A DNA stretch of 64,000 nt. Origin: Sipunculus nudus. Its lineage: Eukaryota; Annelida; Sipuncula; Golfingiida; Sipunculidae. Shown here in pieces: positions 52,201 to 58,200 of this stretch. The stretch lies in contig CM049307.1 in NCBI GenBank assembly GCA_026874595.1, forward strand, positions 49,325,678 to 49,389,677, in the 5' to 3' direction. How positions within the stretch are numbered: the first letter of the stretch is position 1; every line of letters starts with the position of its first letter. Position numbers and translations under genes: made by a program. The notes beneath the pieces are model-generated. The model was not told where the DNA came from and searched no databases. It was given only the letters and a program-made list of their open reading frames with translations.

Positions 52201-55200
52201 TTGTTATTTTCATGCTTTTTCCCTGATCATATGACATTTTTGTCTAAAACATACAAAAAGATAAAAAAGGAAATACCGCCCGCCCGCACTGATATCTGAA
52301 AAAAGTGCCAGAGAACCATACTTTTTTTTGGCCTTAGTGTCTTATAAGAAAACAATTATTGTGTCCGGAACCTTTGAAGAATGACAGGGTGTTCGAATGA
52401 TGTGCGAGCCTGCATTAAGTAATCATATTAGTAAGGGAATGAATAATGTGGACATATGTAAACATTAATTTATTTTTTATTAACCTACGGATAATTCATA
52501 GCTCTTTCATACTTCTGCGATTAACTCTTCATGATTTTATTTAGTAACAGATAAATTGAAATTTCGTTAATTTGAGACTTTTTTCGCACAGAGGGTGGGC
52601 AGCATGACGAGGACTTCGACGAGTCATCATGTCGGTACCAAGGCGGAAGTATCCCATCTAGATCCTTCCGCATGCTGCAGGCGATCACTAAGGACGAGCC
52701 TGATCCAGGTGAGCGATAATATGTCACGCAGTGGTGTTACGTTTGCATGTAGTGTATTTTTGGTTATTTGGTTAGTTTCGTATAAAGCACAAGATGTTCT
52801 GTTGTTTTCAAGTAATTTGTATTATTTTGTTTCATTTTGGTTGTCTTGAATCGTTTTTTTTTTTAAATTTTACTGCGTTAGCGCAAGTATTGGTATAAGA
52901 TGAAATTTGTTGGGTAACTATGCCAAAATATTGATGGAATACCCCATAGACAATCAGTTCTTTTGTAATTTCGACAAGAGGGCGAACCCGTTGACCAGAA
53001 ACATAACATTTGCTGAAATGAAAATCATGAAGAGTATGATGCTCTCAAAAGAAAGTATATTCAGTGGTATTGTTGCCAAATCAAAAATTATTGAGAGTTT
53101 GTGTAGGTTAATGCAAATGATGTTATGAGACAAATCCGTAATTAATCCGAAATTAATGAGATATATAATATGAGAAATAGGAGACGTCACGTACATACAG
53201 CTATTTTCTTTTCCTCTGTTCGTTGAATATAAAATTCAATTTAGAGTTTTATAGGATTAGGATAATGGACCATCGTCAGAGCTGATGACCTCTGATATTC
53301 CGCTGGTTCTAGAGTCTCCATCCAGGTCATTCTATTTTACGGAAAAAAGATCTGAGGAGAAAAACAGAACAGCATGTAATGGTATCATCCGAAACAGAAC
53401 AAAAATGCGACACCACCGTATTGATAGGCATGCACGCTGCACAGACCTCCTACCGATTTCTTAAACTAAATGTTGAAACGGATAAACATTTCGCCTCTAC
53501 GAACTTGTACAGGAACCACTCCCAGTTCCCCTATTGTATTCTCCTCTCGGAATATTTTCTTCTCTACAGTTCTAAAATTTCTATACCCATTATGAACATT
53601 TCTAAATATTTCCCAATTATTATAATCTTGTACATTTTGATACTTATTTCTTTATCTGTGTTTCTGTGTTCATGTATATTTCTGTATCCTTCAATACTAA
53701 CTCTGAATATCCTTTCTCAGTTATACCTACTTTATGTTTTATTTATCTAATTTGTTCTTCTTTATTTTTTTTTGTTCTGTCCCCTTCCGCTATTGTATTC
53801 TAAAAGCTGTATGTTTCTGTTACTGTGCGGTCTTTAACCGTCAACCTTAATAAATAGACTGTTGTTAGATCTTAACTTTAAACTTGATATCATTTTCTTC
53901 TTCATTTTCACGTTTGCATGCTTGTTCGGCGTATTTTCTTTTAATATTTCTCTATATTTACCTATATTTCTGTATTTTCCAAATGCTACACCTGTGACAT
54001 CACATGTTACCTTTTTTTCTGTATTTTTATGTCTTTTTTTTCTAAATATTATACACGCTCTATTTACATTTCAACTAATACGGTTTCTTTCTTTTGTAAA
54101 TATGTTCATATGTTTCCAATGATTATAGTTCTGTCATCATTTATATATTCCAGTGGTCTTCCTCTCTACTTCATTTAAATCTTCTCTTTACTACTGATAG
54201 TTATTTTTCATCAGTGTTATTTTTTTTTAGTTATTGTTTTTTGTATTAGCTACAAAATGTCTTTCTTTTCTTCTCTGCCATTCTTTCCTTATATATAAGT
54301 GTATATGCAATTTTATATTCTCTATCAACTATAAACATTCTTTTTTAACTCTAAATCTTTTATAACTCTCTGTGGCCTGTATATTTTAATACAATTGGTT
54401 TGACACTTGCACTGCCAATAATGATACTGATATATAACAGTATTTCTATATTCTTGTTTCCATTCTTGATAATTTATATAAATTTACTTCTCTCTACTGT
54501 ACTCTGTTCCATACTCGATATAATCATTTAAATTAACTTTCCTAAAAAAAGTGATCATATCTTACCAGTCTATATTCTTTCCTGTTTCACTTGTTAAACC
54601 CCTTCCGTCGCAGGCTTGCAGACACACTAATTACCGCATGTCTGAACGTTAACATCTGTGTTATCAGAACCATCACAAAAACCAAAGGAGGATGCGGAGG
54701 AGGCCGATGAGTCTGGGGAGGGAGCGACAGATAAGAGATATACAGGAGGAAACATACCATCCCGTTCTTTTAAGATGCTGCAGCAGTCGATCGGAGATGA
54801 CGAGCGTGAGTGGTGCTGCTGAAAGCATGCTCCAGTGCTGTGCTATAAATGTAGTGCTGCTGTAGAGAGAGAGAGCCTTAGCTAGTCACGTGACTTCCAC
54901 TGCATGACGTAGCAAAATTGAATGTGTGCAAGTGGTAGTACTGAAGATTGAATTCGTCATTATTCCCCCACATCAGCTTCGTTATGTATAAGCGAGTAAA
55001 AAAAAAAAAGCTTTACTTGATGTACACATCAGTACTTAATTAAGTATACCGATAGTTAAACCTGCGTAAATTTAATTTTTAAAGTAGACTTTGATGATGA
55101 AACTTGCTATAAACAAACTCAAACTAATATTAGGAGATATCATACTTTTGTAACGGGTGAAAATAGAAACAGAGTCGAATGAGGATTCGAACCCGTAGCA

Positions 55201-58200
55201 CACAAGAAAGACGTTCTACCGCTTCGCTAACAAAGCAAGCTTCACTAACAAGACCAGTAGGAACGCTTTTTGTGTGTCCGTTTACATTCACGCTTTCTCC
55301 GGGTGCGTTATGTCCACAGAACGTGGGAATCTTTCACGGGGGTCACACATGTGAACTTGGTACGTGGGGCATTGTGCCACGAAACCAACTCCCCGGATCC
55401 CACTTCTGCCACCTTTTGTAACGGAAGACACACAAGTCAGACTGTGACACAGAAGTCGGCGTTCTACCGCTTCGCTAATACAGCAAGCTTAACTAGCAAA
55501 GGCCAGTAGGAACGCTTGTGAGTGTCCTGTAACATTTTATCTAATGATAAAGAGCTTTTACGTGATAAAGTTTGACGTTAGGCCAAAAAAAAAAGTTATG
55601 GTGAACAGGCACCGCCCGCGTCAATTTTAACCCCCCCCCCCGTAACAAACATTTTTATTTTTATATCTTTCAAGAAGATAAAATAATACAATTCTGATAC
55701 GATTTCCTTTGTTATGTAGTGCCTTTACTTGTTTAGCAAAAAAAAAACCTGTTATTTTCATGCTTTTCCCTGATCATATGACATTTTTATCGAAACATAC
55801 AAAAAAAGGTAAATAATAAAATACCGTCCGCCCGCATTGATTTCTGAAAAAAGTGCCTGTAAACCATACCTTTTTATTGTTTTGGCCTAATAATTATACT
55901 CCTATACAGTGAGTGTTTCTAAGTGGAATACAATAGCACTCAGAGTAAAACTGCTTTTGTCAGTCGTCGTTTTGCTTGATTTAGAGACCAAAATTCTATT
56001 ATGAACTCTGGTAGTAATATTCAAATCAGAACCTTTTTTTTCTTCCGGCTTCCTAGTGCACACAACACTAATCATTTTAAAGGAATGGATAAAGGATTTT
56101 AGAATGGGAAACTCAACTGTAAAGACAGATGGAACGAATGGGAGGGGGAACCCCCTCAAAAGTGAATATATTTTGAAAAATCGGACTCTAATTGCGCGAT
56201 CTGGGGGTAGTTTCGGCGCTCTTTTCGTTTTTAATGTGTAATTTTCTTTTATTTAATATCAAATTAAAATTTAATATTTATAATTCGGAAAAGGGGGCAT
56301 CCTCCGATTCAGCCACTGATTTACAATGGTGACAGCAGTACTCAGAACAGGACTGTGGGTGGTCGCGTTAACTGATTGAAACACCATCATTTAACATTAC
56401 ATATCAATAGTTAAGGAGAAAAGTCAAGAATTTTCGGTCAGCTGATGTGTACATAAATATGATTTACATTACAACATTCAACTTAAGATACCGATTTTAC
56501 CCAACTACGGATGAAACTCACGATAACGTTTAGATATGTTTATTCTTTTGTTTAAACTGTAATGGATTTTAATTTATTTTTGGAATGTTTAGTGATAAGC
56601 ACTACCTAGGCCAAATCAAGTTTGTGAATATACAACTCTTACTAAGGTCCTTTTTCGAAACCATGAAATATTCATATTTGCGTCTCTGTATTCCACGCAT
56701 AATTCAAGGGTGGTTTACAATAAAATGGTCAGGTGTCAGATACTGCCTAAAAGGTAACCATCCATCTCTGCTAATGTATGATGAGATAAGATAATATAAT
56801 ACCGCTTTTTTCAATTAATCATCCAAAGCCGGGAGTTTGTTGACTCAGAACAATATATGGTGTAAAAGACAAATTATACTAAGTGCAATAACTGTGCTTG
56901 AACCTGTTATTCTTTTTTCAATCATAAATTGATCCAGTAAATCGAGTAAACAGGGCCATAGAAGTGGTTGAGAAGGCTATTTACTGGTGTATATTAACGT
57001 TTCACTTTTATGCTTTTTTAATACCTGGTTAACCCAAATCTACATAAAGCTTCGGACCAAAGGGTTCCCATGCTTGCTGCCACCAAACAATCACAGGTTT
57101 GGTTTACATATTTAGGTACCTCACATTTGTATCTGTATCACGAGAGCTCTCTTTCTGGATCGGTAAAACTAGTCCCTGAAAAGGTGATGTTACCTGCAAT
57201 ATATGTAAGATAGGCTGACCAGTCTCTGACCAGTCTCTGAGACGCAGTATCAAATCATATACTTCATCAAAGTAGAGGCAGAATTTATTCTCATGAATCA
57301 AGACTGATTTTTTTTTTGTCCGAAGCTTTTCTTGCAATACTCCGACACTTTAAGCTATGATCCTGGAATGCGTCTTCAGCTGAGCGTTGTGACCTATTGG
57401 TCACTTTTTTAAACGCTAATAGAATATAATATACCATACGGTGAACACCTGTCTAATCTTAGTGAATATTATTCAAGCCTGATTACCGACGATATCTGCT
57501 GAATAAGCAAAAGTACAAATATGTCTCAGGATTTGCTCATTCTCAGTTGGTGTAGAAGCAATGTAATATAATTTGAAATCACAAAATGAAAAGGCTTAAA
57601 TGGTCTAAACTACATTGAACTGTCAGAAACACTTGGTTCGAGATATTCACTCTACAATCGAATTTGAGAGGGACACAAAACAATTTATATCTATACTATT
57701 GAGAATTTTACCAAACAGTGTATACGTGGACATAATCAAAATATATAAGTACATATGTAAACTTTGTATACAAGATCTGAAAACATGCCTCTATGGTCTA
57801 ATTATGGTGGATAGGTAAGTTTTGAAGAAGGGACATTTTTATTAATTTTTTACACTTTGTACACTAGTCTCTAGGGAATTTTAAATAATCAATAACGATT
57901 CTTGGTAATTTATCAGTGAATTAATAATATTAGGAGAGGCTCAGAAAAATAAAGTATTTCTTAATTGGTTTGGGTAAAGAGATCTCCCTTTGCGAAAAAT
58001 ATGTGCCCTGAGTGTTGCAAGGTAATATATGGTACAGGTGTGGGAGACACCGGCACGTAACTCATATATACTCGCACATGAAATGGCAAAAAGCAAAGTT
58101 TATACTGCCAATTAGGAAATTATACCACATGCAGATTCCACGGTTGAGCTTGCCGCGAAAATCGTGAGCATTGTGGTACATAGATCAGTGCACCAAATTC

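Noticed and set aside
53379-54122. Two Phe/Leu/Ile-rich frames that look like membrane proteins
   Set aside because: Explained by T-rich composition; no start context, domains or splice sites.
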